Origin: JBKJZO01 sp046715235
GTDB lineage: Bacteria > Actinomycetota > Actinomycetes > BP-191
NCBI GenBank assembly: GCA_046715235.1
Contig: JBKJZO010000046.1
Location: forward strand, 1-16,377
Length of the DNA: 16,377 nucleotides
Direction of reading: 5' to 3'
The position numbers and the translations under genes are program-made. Each line of letters starts with the position of its first letter. Position 1 is the stretch's first letter. The notes under the pieces were generated by a model. That model did no database searches. It worked only from the letters and a program-made list of their open reading frames with translations, and was not told the DNA's origin. This document shows positions 1 to 8,530 of the stretch, in pieces.

Positions 1-151
1 CCAGGTCGTAGATGGCGGGCATCAGCTTCTTGCGGGCCAGATCACCGGTGACGCCGAAGATCACCAGCCCGCACGGTCCGGCGATCCGCGGCAGCCTCCG
101 GTCGCGGGGATCGCGTAGCGGATTAGCGCTCGCGGTCGCCGGCACCGTCAC
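1..151 (-). CDS. zwf: Glucose-6-phosphate 1-dehydrogenase, N-terminal fragment (runs off the window)
   Basis: Only the first 50 codons are present; the gene continues past position 1. The enzyme oxidises glucose-6-phosphate to 6-phosphogluconolactone with NADP and opens the oxidative pentose phosphate pathway. The visible part carries the dinucleotide-binding signature FGVTGDLA (residues 32-39) followed by RKKLMPAIYDL, which is typical of the family's N-terminus. I chose the GTG at 151 because it overlaps the TGA of pgi by four bases (GTGA), which implies translational coupling; a second GTG two codons later is possible. Position as the fourth gene after tkt-tal-pgi matches the usual actinobacterial order, in which opcA and a phosphogluconolactonase gene would be expected next, outside the window. 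Confidence 0.9.
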   Translation of the reverse strand, partial: MTVPATASANPLRDPRDRRLPRIAGPCGLVIFGVTGDLARKKLMPAIYDL

Positions 152-1767
152 CCGGTGGCCTCCGCGGCGGCGAGCAGCGCCCGCACCCCGTCCGTCCGGT
201 CGAGCAGATGCATCCGCACCACCGGGCGGTCGCGGCTGCCCAGCGCGCGCAGGTCGCCAAGCGCCTGGGCCAGCTGCAGCCGCCCCAGCGTGAACGGACG
301 GTCAGGTACGTCGACGTCGTCGGTGACCTCGCCCGTCACCTGCAGGAACGCGCCGACCAGGGGACCGCCCTTGTGGAACTGGCCGGTCGAGTGGAGGAAC
401 CGCGGTCCCCAGCCGAACGTGACCGGTTGCGCTGACCGGACCGCGAGGGCCGCGCGCACCGATGCGGCCTCGCCATCAGCGAACCGGTCGAGGTAGGCGA
501 GCACCGCGAGATAACCACCGATCGGTACGGCGGCCAGCAGCGCGTCGAGTGCGCCCCGAACGTCGCGCGCCCCGCCGAGCAGCGAGGCGTCGCCGTACAC
601 CGCTATGGCGCCTTCGGTGAAGACCGGCTCGCCCTCGGGCAGCGGTCCGTCGCCGGCTTCGTCGAGGATCGCGGAGGTGTTGGTTTTGCTCTCGGCGACG
701 TTCGGCTGGTTGAACGGGTCGACCCCGATCACCCGGCTCGCGATGGCGGTCGCGTACTCCCACACCAGGAACTGCCCGCCGAGCGAGCCGGTCACCACTG
801 TGCCATGGTCCAGGCTGCCGTCGAGAGCCACCGGATGTGCGTCGGTCGCTGGCGTCGTGACGCGCGACGCGCCGGTCGCGCCGACAACGACCGGCAGCAG
901 CCCGCGGCCGTTCTTGCCAGTGGACTCGGCGACGAGCTGCTCGGCCCAGTCGCCGAAACCGACGAGGGCGGCACCGGCGTCGGCTATGACGATCTTGTCT
1001 CTGCCGGCGGCCCATCCGCCGCCGAGGGCAGCTCCGAGATCGAGCCCGGGATTGCCCGTGTGCTGCGCGAGCAGCGGCAGTACGGCGGCGGCATCGTCGA
1101 GCAGCGCTTCGACGTCGACGCCGGCGAGCGCCGATGGCACGAGGCCGAACGCCGTCAGCGCGCTGTAGCGGCCGCCGACATTGGGATCGGCCAGGAACAC
1201 CGCGCGTACGCCGGCCGCCTCCGCCGCCTGCGCGAGCGGCGATCCCGGGTCGGTGACGACGACGAACCGCCGGGCGGCATCCGCCTCGCTCAGCCCAGAC
1301 TTCACCAGCGCGGCCTTGAGGACCCGGAACTGCGAGTCGGTCTCGATCGTGCCGCCGCTCTTGCTCGACACCACGATGACGGTGCGCTGCAGTTCGGGGC
1401 CGAGGACCGCGCGCACCTGACCGGGATCGGTCGTGTCGAGCACGGTCAGCGCAACACCCGCCGTTGCGCAGATCACCTCCGGCGCGAGCGACGAGCCGCC
1501 CATGCCGCACAGCACGACGCGATCAAGTCCCTCGCCGCGAAGCTCGTCGCCCAGTTTCCGCAGCTGGGGGAGAAGGTCTCGCGAGGAGTGCGGCGCGTCG
1601 AGCCAGCCGAGCCTGATGGTCGCCTCGAGCGTGGCGTCGGGGCCCCACAACGTCGGGTCCTTGGCCGCGAGAGCCTCGGGCACGCCGTCGTCGATCAGTT
1701 GCTGCCGTGCTGCGTCACGAGGCTCGGTGAACATCTCGCCAGTCGTGACGACGGTGACTTCGCTCAT
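148..1767 (-). CDS. pgi: Glucose-6-phosphate isomerase
   Basis: The 539-residue protein interconverts glucose-6-phosphate and fructose-6-phosphate in the cytoplasm, linking glycolysis to the pentose phosphate pathway. It shows the two sugar-isomerase (SIS) signatures: GMGGSSLAPEV at residues 88-98 and SSKSGGTIET at 134-143. These are followed by DPNVGGRYSALTAFGLVP near 194-211, DPFNQPNVAESK, and the C-terminal GQFHKGGP with the active-site region His and Lys. The frame is open far upstream into tal, but the start is the ATG at 1767, whose ATGA overlaps the tal stop. The sequence resembles the Pgi form found next to or fused with transaldolase in other bacteria; here the two are separate, in different frames. 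It is third in the tkt-tal-pgi-zwf operon, and nothing looks damaged. Confidence 0.93.
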   Translation of the reverse strand: MSEVTVVTTGEMFTEPRDAARQQLIDDGVPEALAAKDPTLWGPDATLEATIRLGWLDAPHSSRDLLPQLRKLGDELRGEGLDRVVLCGMGGSSLAPEVICATAGVALTVLDTTDPGQVRAVLGPELQRTVIVVSSKSGGTIETDSQFRVLKAALVKSGLSEADAARRFVVVTDPGSPLAQAAEAAGVRAVFLADPNVGGRYSALTAFGLVPSALAGVDVEALLDDAAAVLPLLAQHTGNPGLDLGAALGGGWAAGRDKIVIADAGAALVGFGDWAEQLVAESTGKNGRGLLPVVVGATGASRVTTPATDAHPVALDGSLDHGTVVTGSLGGQFLVWEYATAIASRVIGVDPFNQPNVAESKTNTSAILDEAGDGPLPEGEPVFTEGAIAVYGDASLLGGARDVRGALDALLAAVPIGGYLAVLAYLDRFADGEAASVRAALAVRSAQPVTFGWGPRFLHSTGQFHKGGPLVGAFLQVTGEVTDDVDVPDRPFTLGRLQLAQALGDLRALGSRDRPVVRMHLLDRTDGVRALLAAAEATG

Positions 1768-2891
1768 GCGCTGCGACGTTCTAGTTCTCGGGTCACGCCT
1801 TCGATGAGCTGATTCCAGCTGTCCTCGAACTTCTTGAGCCCCTCGGCCTCGAGCACCGTCACGACGTCGTCGTACGTGATGCCCAGTGCCTCCAGCTCGT
1901 CGAGGACGGCGCGCGCCTCGTCGTAACCCTGCGCGCCGGTCATGCCGCGGAACACCCCGTGGTCGACCACTGCGTCGAGAGTGGGTTCGGGCATCGTGTT
2001 GACCGTCTCCGGCGCGACCAGCTCGACGACGTAGCGGGTGTCGTCGTACGCCGGGTCCTTGACTCCGGTCGACGCCCACAGCGGTCGCTGCCGGCGCGCT
2101 CCAGCGGCTTCCAGGCGCTGCCACCGGTCGCTGCTGACAACGCGCTGGTAGGCCTGGTAGGCGAGGCGGGCGTTGGCGATCGCGGCCTGACCGCGCAGCC
2201 GCTGGGCCGCGTCGGCGCGAGCGGGGTCTTCCTTGGCGAGTACGTCGAGCCGGTGGTCGATCTCGGTGTCGACCCGTGAGACGAAGAAGGACGCGACGCC
2301 GTCGACATCGTCGAGCGCCCCGCCGTCGGCGAGCCGCTGCTCCAGGCCGGTGAGGTAGGCGGCCATCACGTCGTCGTAGCGCTGCAGGGAGAAGATCAGT
2401 GTCACGTTTATGGAGATGCCGGCGCGGGTGCAGCTGGTGATGGCCGGCAACCCTTCGACTGTCGCCGGGATCTTGATGAACACGTTGGGCCGGTCGACGA
2501 GCGACCGCAGCGCCCGCGCCTCGGCCTCAGTGCGCTCGGTGTCGCGTGCCAGCCGGGGGTCGACCTCGATGCTCACCCGGCCGTCGGTCCGGCCGCTGCT
2601 CGCGTACGTCGACGCGAACAGATCGCAGGCCTCGCGGATGTCGGCCGTGGTCAGCTCCCTGACGGCCTCGCCCACATCGACGCCGCGCAGTGCGAGGTCA
2701 CGCATGTGCTCGTCGTACGCCGAGCCTTGCTCGAGCGCCTTCTGGAAGATCGTGGGATTGCTCGTGACGCCGACGACGTGCTTGTCGCGGATCAGCGCGG
2801 CAAGAGTGCCCGCGCGGAGCCGCTCGCGCGATAGGTCGTCGAGCCAGATCGCCACGCCTGCTGCCGACAGGTCGGCCAGGATGTCAGTCAT
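1764..2891 (-). CDS. tal: Transaldolase
   Basis: The 375-residue cytoplasmic enzyme moves a dihydroxyacetone unit from sedoheptulose-7-phosphate to glyceraldehyde-3-phosphate in the non-oxidative pentose phosphate pathway. The family signature GVTSNPTIF lies at residues 41-49. The Schiff-base lysine is K140 in NVFIKIPAT, and SFFVSRVDTEID follows near 201-212. The length fits the longer actinobacterial transaldolase class of about 370 residues. The start at 2891 is supported by a strong ribosome binding site, GGAGG, inside the last codons of tkt, whose stop lies 9 bp upstream. The 3' end overlaps the pgi start by four bases (ATGA). Confidence 0.94.
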   Translation of the reverse strand: MTDILADLSAAGVAIWLDDLSRERLRAGTLAALIRDKHVVGVTSNPTIFQKALEQGSAYDEHMRDLALRGVDVGEAVRELTTADIREACDLFASTYASSGRTDGRVSIEVDPRLARDTERTEAEARALRSLVDRPNVFIKIPATVEGLPAITSCTRAGISINVTLIFSLQRYDDVMAAYLTGLEQRLADGGALDDVDGVASFFVSRVDTEIDHRLDVLAKEDPARADAAQRLRGQAAIANARLAYQAYQRVVSSDRWQRLEAAGARRQRPLWASTGVKDPAYDDTRYVVELVAPETVNTMPEPTLDAVVDHGVFRGMTGAQGYDEARAVLDELEALGITYDDVVTVLEAEGLKKFEDSWNQLIEGVTRELERRSA

Positions 2892-2900
2892 CTTTTTCCC

Positions 2901-4988
2901 TCAACCTCCGGTCGGCGCGCCACTGATCGCGCCGAGGTTCGACAGACTCTTTTGTGCTGCAGCAGCTACCCGTTCCGCGGTCACGCCGAACTGCTCGTAG
3001 ATGACCTGGTACGGCGCCGACGCACCGAAATGTTCGATGCTCACGATCTCGCCGTGCTCGCCGACGATCTCGCGCCAGCCGAAGCCGACCGCGGCCTCGA
3101 CCGACACGCGGGCCCTGACGTCGGGCGGCAGGACGACCGACCGGTAGCTCTGCTCCTGCGCCTCGAACCACTCACGGCAGGGCATCGACACAACCCGGGT
3201 CGCGACGCCGCGCGCCTCGAGCAGGTCCCGGGCGGCCAGGCAGATCTCCACCTCGCTACCGGTGCCGATGAGGATGACGTGCGGCGCACCGCTGCCCCCG
3301 TCGACCAGAACGTAGGCGCCTTTGGCCACACCGTCCGCGCTGGCGACCTGGGTGCGATCCAGCGTCACGAGTTTCTGCCGGGTGAGGCACAGGCCGGCCG
3401 GGCGGTCGGTGTTCTCGAGGATCGTGCGCCAGGCTACCGCCGTCTCGGTCGCATCGGCCGGTCGTACGACGTCGAGCCCCGGGATCGCGCGGAGTGCGGC
3501 CAGCTGCTCGATCGGCTGGTGCGTCGGGCCGTCCTCGCCGAGACCGATGGAGTCGTGCGTCCACACGTAGGTCACCGGCAAGTGCATCAGGGCGGCGAGA
3601 CGTACGGCGGGCCGCATGTAGTCGCTGAAGATCAGGAAGGTGCCGCCGAAGGGCCGGACGAGGTGCGTCAGCGCCATGCCGTTCATCGTTGAACCCATGA
3701 CGTGCTCGCGGATGCCCCAGTGCATCACCCGGCCCGCCGGGGTGTCGGGCAGCGCCGAGTCCGCACCCTTGATCGTCGTGTTGTTGCTCGGCGCGAGATC
3801 GGCCGACCCGCCGAACAGCTCGGGCATGATCGGCGCGAGCGCGTTGATGACCGCGCCCGACGCTTCGCGGGTCGCCACCTTCGCGCCGGCCTCGAACGTC
3901 GGCAGCGCGTCGTTCACGCCGTCGGGCAGCCGCCGTGCCAGGATGCGCTCACGCTCGGCGGCGCGCTCTGGCTGGCCGGCCGCCCACTCGGCGTACTGCT
4001 TCTCCCAGTCGGTGCGCAGCTGACGGCCACGGTCGACGACTGCGCGCGTGTGCGCGAGCACATCGTCGGGGACGTCGAAGGTCCGCTCGGGGTCGAGGCC
4101 GAGGATCTCCTTCACGAGATTGACCTCGTCGGCGCCGAGCGGCGAGCCGTGCGCCTCGCCGGTGTCGATCTTGTTGGGGGAAGGGAAGCCGATGTGGCTA
4201 CGGAGCGCGATGATCGAGGGCCGGTCGCGCTGGTCTCGCCCGAGCCGCAGCGCCTCGCGGATCGCGTCGAGGTTCTCCGCGTCGTCGACCCGCAGGGTGT
4301 GCCAGCCGTAGGCCTCGAAGCGGGCGAGCACGTCCTCGCTCCAGGCCACCGACGTGTCGCCCTCGATCGAGATGTGGTTGTCGTCGAAGACGTAGACCAG
4401 GCTGCCGAGGCGTTGATGACCGGCCAGGCTGGCAGCTTCGGACGAGACGCCTTCCTGCAGGTCGCCGTCAGAGCAGATGACGTAGGTCGTGCGGTCGAAA
4501 ATGCCGGTGCCCTCGGGGTCCCACACCGCGGCCGCATGCCGGTCGGCGATCGCCATACCGACGGCGTTGGCGAAGCCCTGGCCGAGCGGTCCGGTGGTCG
4601 TCTCCACACCTGGGGTGTGGCTGTACTCCGGGTGTCCCGGCGTCCGGCTCTCGAACTGGCGGAACTGCTTCAGGTCTTCGAGCGAGAGCCCATAGCCGGT
4701 GAGGAACAGCTGCGAGTAGAGCAGCATCGACGCGTGCCCCGCCGACAGCACGAAGTGGTCGCGCCCGGCCCAGTCGGGGTTGGTCGGGTCGTGCCGCAGG
4801 AACTCCTGGAACAGCACATGGGCCAGCGGCGCGAGGGCCATCGCGGTGCCGGGATGCCCGGAGTTCGCCTGCTGCACGGCGTCCATCGCGAGGGCGCGGG
4901 CGACGTTGATGGCGCGGGCGTCGAGGTCGTCTGCAGCCGGTGCCAGCAGCGCGCTGTCAGGGACCTTGCCGCGCACAGAAGTGCTCAC
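2901..4988 (-). CDS. tkt: Transketolase
   Basis: The 695-residue thiamine-diphosphate enzyme transfers two-carbon ketol units between sugar phosphates in the pentose phosphate pathway. The first part holds the N-terminal NSGHPGTAM (residues 42-50), TPGHPEYSHTPGVETTTGPLGQG (116-138) and the cofactor-binding SDGDLQEG with its downstream Asn (173-204). The second domain carries SADLAPSNNTTIKG and HDSIGLGEDGPTHQPIE, and the C-terminal domain follows. I chose the GTG at 4988 because GGAGG lies four bases upstream. A GTG at 5027 would add 13 residues rich in Pro and Gly, has no such site, and would overlap the candidate -10 element. It is the first gene of the minus-strand operon and is divergent from ctaA. 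Confidence 0.94.
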   Translation of the reverse strand: MSTSVRGKVPDSALLAPAADDLDARAINVARALAMDAVQQANSGHPGTAMALAPLAHVLFQEFLRHDPTNPDWAGRDHFVLSAGHASMLLYSQLFLTGYGLSLEDLKQFRQFESRTPGHPEYSHTPGVETTTGPLGQGFANAVGMAIADRHAAAVWDPEGTGIFDRTTYVICSDGDLQEGVSSEAASLAGHQRLGSLVYVFDDNHISIEGDTSVAWSEDVLARFEAYGWHTLRVDDAENLDAIREALRLGRDQRDRPSIIALRSHIGFPSPNKIDTGEAHGSPLGADEVNLVKEILGLDPERTFDVPDDVLAHTRAVVDRGRQLRTDWEKQYAEWAAGQPERAAERERILARRLPDGVNDALPTFEAGAKVATREASGAVINALAPIMPELFGGSADLAPSNNTTIKGADSALPDTPAGRVMHWGIREHVMGSTMNGMALTHLVRPFGGTFLIFSDYMRPAVRLAALMHLPVTYVWTHDSIGLGEDGPTHQPIEQLAALRAIPGLDVVRPADATETAVAWRTILENTDRPAGLCLTRQKLVTLDRTQVASADGVAKGAYVLVDGGSGAPHVILIGTGSEVEICLAARDLLEARGVATRVVSMPCREWFEAQEQSYRSVVLPPDVRARVSVEAAVGFGWREIVGEHGEIVSIEHFGASAPYQVIYEQFGVTAERVAAAAQKSLSNLGAISGAPTGG

Positions 4989-5025
4989 CGGACCTCCGGG
5001 TCGGGGATGGATTGACGCGGCGCTC

Positions 5026-5049
5026 ACCCTATCCGCGACGGGTTACAGT
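5026..5049. promoter_or_regulatory. Candidate divergent promoter region between tkt and ctaA
   Basis: The 115-bp gap between the tkt and ctaA starts is the only place for their promoters. On the plus strand TACAGT (5044-5049) fits the actinobacterial TANNNT -10 pattern for ctaA. On the minus strand TAGGGT (5031-5026) fits a -10 for tkt and would leave a leader of about 30 nt. Neither has a convincing -35 at 17-18 bp, so this rests on the -10 pattern only. Confidence 0.3.
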
Positions 5050-5103
5050 TATCCGTCCCCCAGCCGGAGCGCGATCACGCTCATCGAGTCAGCAAGGGTC
5101 GCG

Positions 5104-6053
5104 GTGTCCCGCTTCGCCAAGCTCGCCCTCGCAACGACCGCCACCACCCTGGTGCTGATCGCGCTCGGTGGTCTGGTGAGGGCCACCGACTCCGGCCTGG
5201 GCTGCCCGACGTGGCCCGGCTGCGACACCGCATCCGACCTGATTCCGCCCGGCGATGTGCACGCCTGGATCGAGCACACGCATCGCCTGTGGGCGCTGGT
5301 CGTGATGGCTCTCATCGGCTGGCTCGCGGTCGAGGGCAGGCGCTCCGCGCAGCCGCCCGTCGTGAGGCGGATCACTGTCGCGCTCGTGCCGATCGTGCTG
5401 TCGCAGGCGGTGCTCGGCGCGTTCGTCGTGTGGCTCAAGCTGCGTCCGATCTCCGTCAGCGCGCACCTGACGGTGGCGCTGACCATCCTTGGTATGGCGG
5501 TCTGGGTCGCACTCGACGCGCTGCGCCGCGAGGGAGTGCAACCGGCGGCCGCGCCGGCGACCGGCTCCGCGCGGCTGGCGCGGGTCGCCACGGTGACGGC
5601 CGGACTGGTGTTCGCGCAGATGGTGCTCGGCTCGCTGGTGACCGGGCTCAAGGTCGGGCTGGCCTACAACACGTTCCCTTCGTTCAACAGCCGGCTGATC
5701 CCGCAGTTCTATTCGCAGTACTGGTTCAAGCAGGGCGTGCACGTCGCGCATCGCCTTGTCGCCTTCGGACTGCTCGCGATGATCGTCGCCCTGCTGCTGC
5801 GAGCCCGGCGCGCGGGTGTCGACTCCGTCGTACGCCGGACCGCCGCGATCGCGACCGGCCTCGTCGTCGTACAGATCTTCCTCGGGGGCTTGAACATCTG
5901 GTGGCACCTGTCGGCCTGGTCGGTCGTCCCGCACATGATCGTCGGCGCCTCCCTGTGGGTGGCGACGTTCGTCGTCGCGGTCCGCGCCCGCTGGCAGGCA
6001 TCGAGCTCGCAGACTCCCGCCTCGGGCTCCGACCGGGTTGCTGTGAGCGCCCA

Positions 6054-6057
<4 letters not shown>
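5104..6057 (+). CDS. ctaA: Heme A synthase (CtaA/Cox15 family)
   Basis: The 317-residue integral membrane protein oxidises heme O to heme A, the cofactor of the aa3 oxidase encoded downstream. About eight hydrophobic segments are visible. Four His residues occupy the places of the four heme-ligand His of the family: H60 (in EHTHR), H121 (in SAHLTVA), H216 (in HVAHRL) and H277 (in VPHMIVG). E57 sits where the catalytic Glu is expected. The extracytoplasmic Cys pair C34 and C40 (GCPTWPGC) is present as in Bacillus-type CtaA. The frame opens earlier, but GTG at 5104 has AAGGG five bases upstream and starts just before the first helix. The TGA overlaps the ctaB GTG by four bases. Confidence 0.92.
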
Positions 6058-6980
<923 letters not shown>

Positions 6981-6985
6981 CCAGG

Positions 6986-7546
6986 GTGCAGCGCCCGCGC
7001 CGATGGCGCGCGCTCCGCGCGGTCGCCATCGGCGCCATCGTTGCCCTCGTCGGCGCGCTGTTCGTCCTGTCGAGGCTCGGTCAGGCCGACCCTTCCGTCC
7101 AGCTGCGCCGCAGTCTCGAGAAGGCGAGCTACGAGGGGGTCGAGGTTACGACGGCGCGCGCCGCCTCCGGTTCGGAGGGCGACGTCGACGTGACGATCCT
7201 TTTCGACGCATCCGGCCAGCCGCCGGCCGCCGTCATCGAGCTTGCCGAACGAGCCTCCGCCTTCGCGTGGAAAGAAGCCCGCATGGACATCTCGCGGGTC
7301 ACGATCCGGCCTTCGGGCGGGCCCTCTGTGTCGCCGTCGCTCACGGCGGCCGAGCTGAGGCGGGCGTACGGCGAGCCGCCGGCGAGCCGCGAACGGTATG
7401 GCGCCCTGGCCGGACGCTCCCGGCTTGTCGTGCTGGTCGCGCTGCTCGCGGTGCTGGCGATGGCCGTGCTCGTCATCTGTGCGGCGAGCGCCGCCGTCCT
7501 GGTGTGGAAGGCCGGCCGGCGCCGGGCTGTCACCCCTGCTGGCTAG
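6986..7546 (+). CDS. Unrecognised protein with two membrane helices
   Basis: I do not recognise this 186-residue protein. A basic N-terminus (QRPRRWR) precedes a hydrophobic segment at about residues 10-30. A soluble part of roughly 110 residues follows, with alternating strand- and helix-like stretches (VDVTILFDASG, AAVIELAERASAF, DISRVTIRP). A second helix lies at about 146-174, then a basic tail (KAGRRRA). By the positive-inside rule the middle would be outside the membrane and both ends inside. The GTG at 6986 follows the ctaB stop by five bases with CAGG just before it, so the gene is probably cotranscribed with ctaA-ctaB. No Cys pair, heme motif or copper motif is visible. A role in oxidase or heme handling is suggested only by position. 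Confidence 0.7.
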   Translation: MQRPRRWRALRAVAIGAIVALVGALFVLSRLGQADPSVQLRRSLEKASYEGVEVTTARAASGSEGDVDVTILFDASGQPPAAVIELAERASAFAWKEARMDISRVTIRPSGGPSVSPSLTAAELRRAYGEPPASRERYGALAGRSRLVVLVALLAVLAMAVLVICAASAAVLVWKAGRRRAVTPAG

Positions 7547-8393
7547 CGGCCCGCATCGCGTCGAGTTTGGCGTCGGTGCGAATGCTCTCCCTGCCCTCGT
7601 GGCGCACCCAACCCGTGGCAGTCAGGGCGATCGCGATCAGCATGAGCATGTCGCCGGCCACCCACATGATCGCGCCGGCCAGCTGCTGATCGGCGACGAC
7701 CTGCGCCCGCGTCCCGTGCAGCAGGTACGTCGGGTACAGCGGTGAGTCGCTCGAGTAGATCGCCAGCCCGAGCAGCGACTGGTAAGGCATCGCGAGGATC
7801 AGGTAGAGCACGCGCGCCGGCCACGGAAACGACCCCGGCACCGGGTCGCGCCTGACCACCGGCCACCAGAACAGCGCGGCCGCGGTCAGGTACAGCAGGT
7901 GCTCGACGCCGTGCAGCCACGTCGTGTCGAGCGCGGCGTCGTACAGCGCGGAGAAATGGCTCGCGTACATCACGGCGGCGAACAGCACCCAGGCCAGCAC
8001 CGGGTGGCTCAGCACGCGCACCGGCCTGCTGTGCAGAGCCCGCAACAGAACTGACCGGCGTACGTCGGACCGCGCGGCTTGCAGCGCCAGTGTCACCGGC
8101 GCACTCAGGGCGAGCAGGGGAGCGGTGCCGAACAGCAGCATCAGGTGCTCGATCATGTGCGCGCTGAACCGCTCCTCGCTCAGCGCCGCGATGGGGGAGA
8201 GCAAGGCGATGGCCATGACAAACATGGCCGCCGCGAAATAGCGGATCCGGCTCGGCGCGACAGAGGAGCCGCGGCGCCGGGCGGCGCGCACGCCGTACGC
8301 GAAAGCCAGGGAAAGCACGGCGATGCCGGCGACCACGACGGGGTCGGCCTGCCACCGCAGGATCAGCGGATCGGCGGCAACCACAGGCATCAC
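7530..8393 (-). CDS. ctaG: Cytochrome c oxidase assembly protein, caa3 CtaG type
   Basis: The 287-residue membrane protein has about seven hydrophobic segments and matches the caa3-type CtaG family, which helps mature oxidases of the caa3 kind (probably copper insertion into subunit I). This family is distinct from the Cox11-type CtaG. The diagnostic features are FSAHMIEHLMLL with H79 and H83, then LHGVEHLLYLTAAALFWWPV, and QQLAGAIMWVAGD near the C-terminus. The start is the GTG at 8393 or the adjacent ATG at 8390. A -10-like TAAGCT six bases upstream would make the GTG leaderless. The 3' end overlaps the converging two-helix gene by 17 bp. It is divergent from ctaC, the oxidase it probably serves. 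Confidence 0.87.
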   Translation of the reverse strand: MMPVVAADPLILRWQADPVVVAGIAVLSLAFAYGVRAARRRGSSVAPSRIRYFAAAMFVMAIALLSPIAALSEERFSAHMIEHLMLLFGTAPLLALSAPVTLALQAARSDVRRSVLLRALHSRPVRVLSHPVLAWVLFAAVMYASHFSALYDAALDTTWLHGVEHLLYLTAAALFWWPVVRRDPVPGSFPWPARVLYLILAMPYQSLLGLAIYSSDSPLYPTYLLHGTRAQVVADQQLAGAIMWVAGDMLMLIAIALTATGWVRHEGRESIRTDAKLDAMRAASQQG

Positions 8394-8405
8394 CTCATGA
8401 GCTTA
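8394..8405 (-). promoter_or_regulatory. Candidate -10 of ctaG, leaderless geometry
   Basis: On the minus strand TAAGCT (8405-8400) matches TANNNT and is followed by exactly six bases and then the GTG at 8393. This is the same spacing as at sufR. No ribosome binding site at a normal distance precedes the start, which agrees with a leaderless transcript. No clear -35 is seen. Confidence 0.35.
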
Positions 8406-8458
8406 GCCACGGGCCGAACGGCCAGGAATTTCGGGCCCGCGCGACACGGCTGAGCAAG

Positions 8459-8488
8459 TTGTTCCGGCGCATGGCCGTCACCTAAGGT
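8459..8488 (+). promoter_or_regulatory. Candidate promoter of the ctaC-ctaD-ctaE oxidase operon
   Basis: TTGTTC (8459-8464) and TAAGGT (8483-8488) are 18 bp apart and resemble a sigma-A type -35 and -10 (TANNNT). Transcription would begin near 8495, leaving a leader of about 36 nt that contains the GGAGGG ribosome binding site (8520-8525) of ctaC. The 137-bp ctaG-ctaC gap holds no gene. Confidence 0.4.
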
Positions 8489-8530
8489 TTGTCCCGCAAC
8501 CCCCCTCGCTGCTACGTGCGGAGGGCCCCT

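Noticed and set aside
1768..2124. Possible tal-pgi fusion, because the pgi frame stays open 119 codons upstream
   Set aside because: The upstream codons are an out-of-frame reading of tal. The ATGA overlap at 1764-1767 gives a clean pgi start and a normal N-terminus.
3702..5015. A 437-codon plus-strand frame opposite tkt
   Set aside because: Transketolase on the minus strand is conserved from end to end; the plus frame has no domain and no proper start context.
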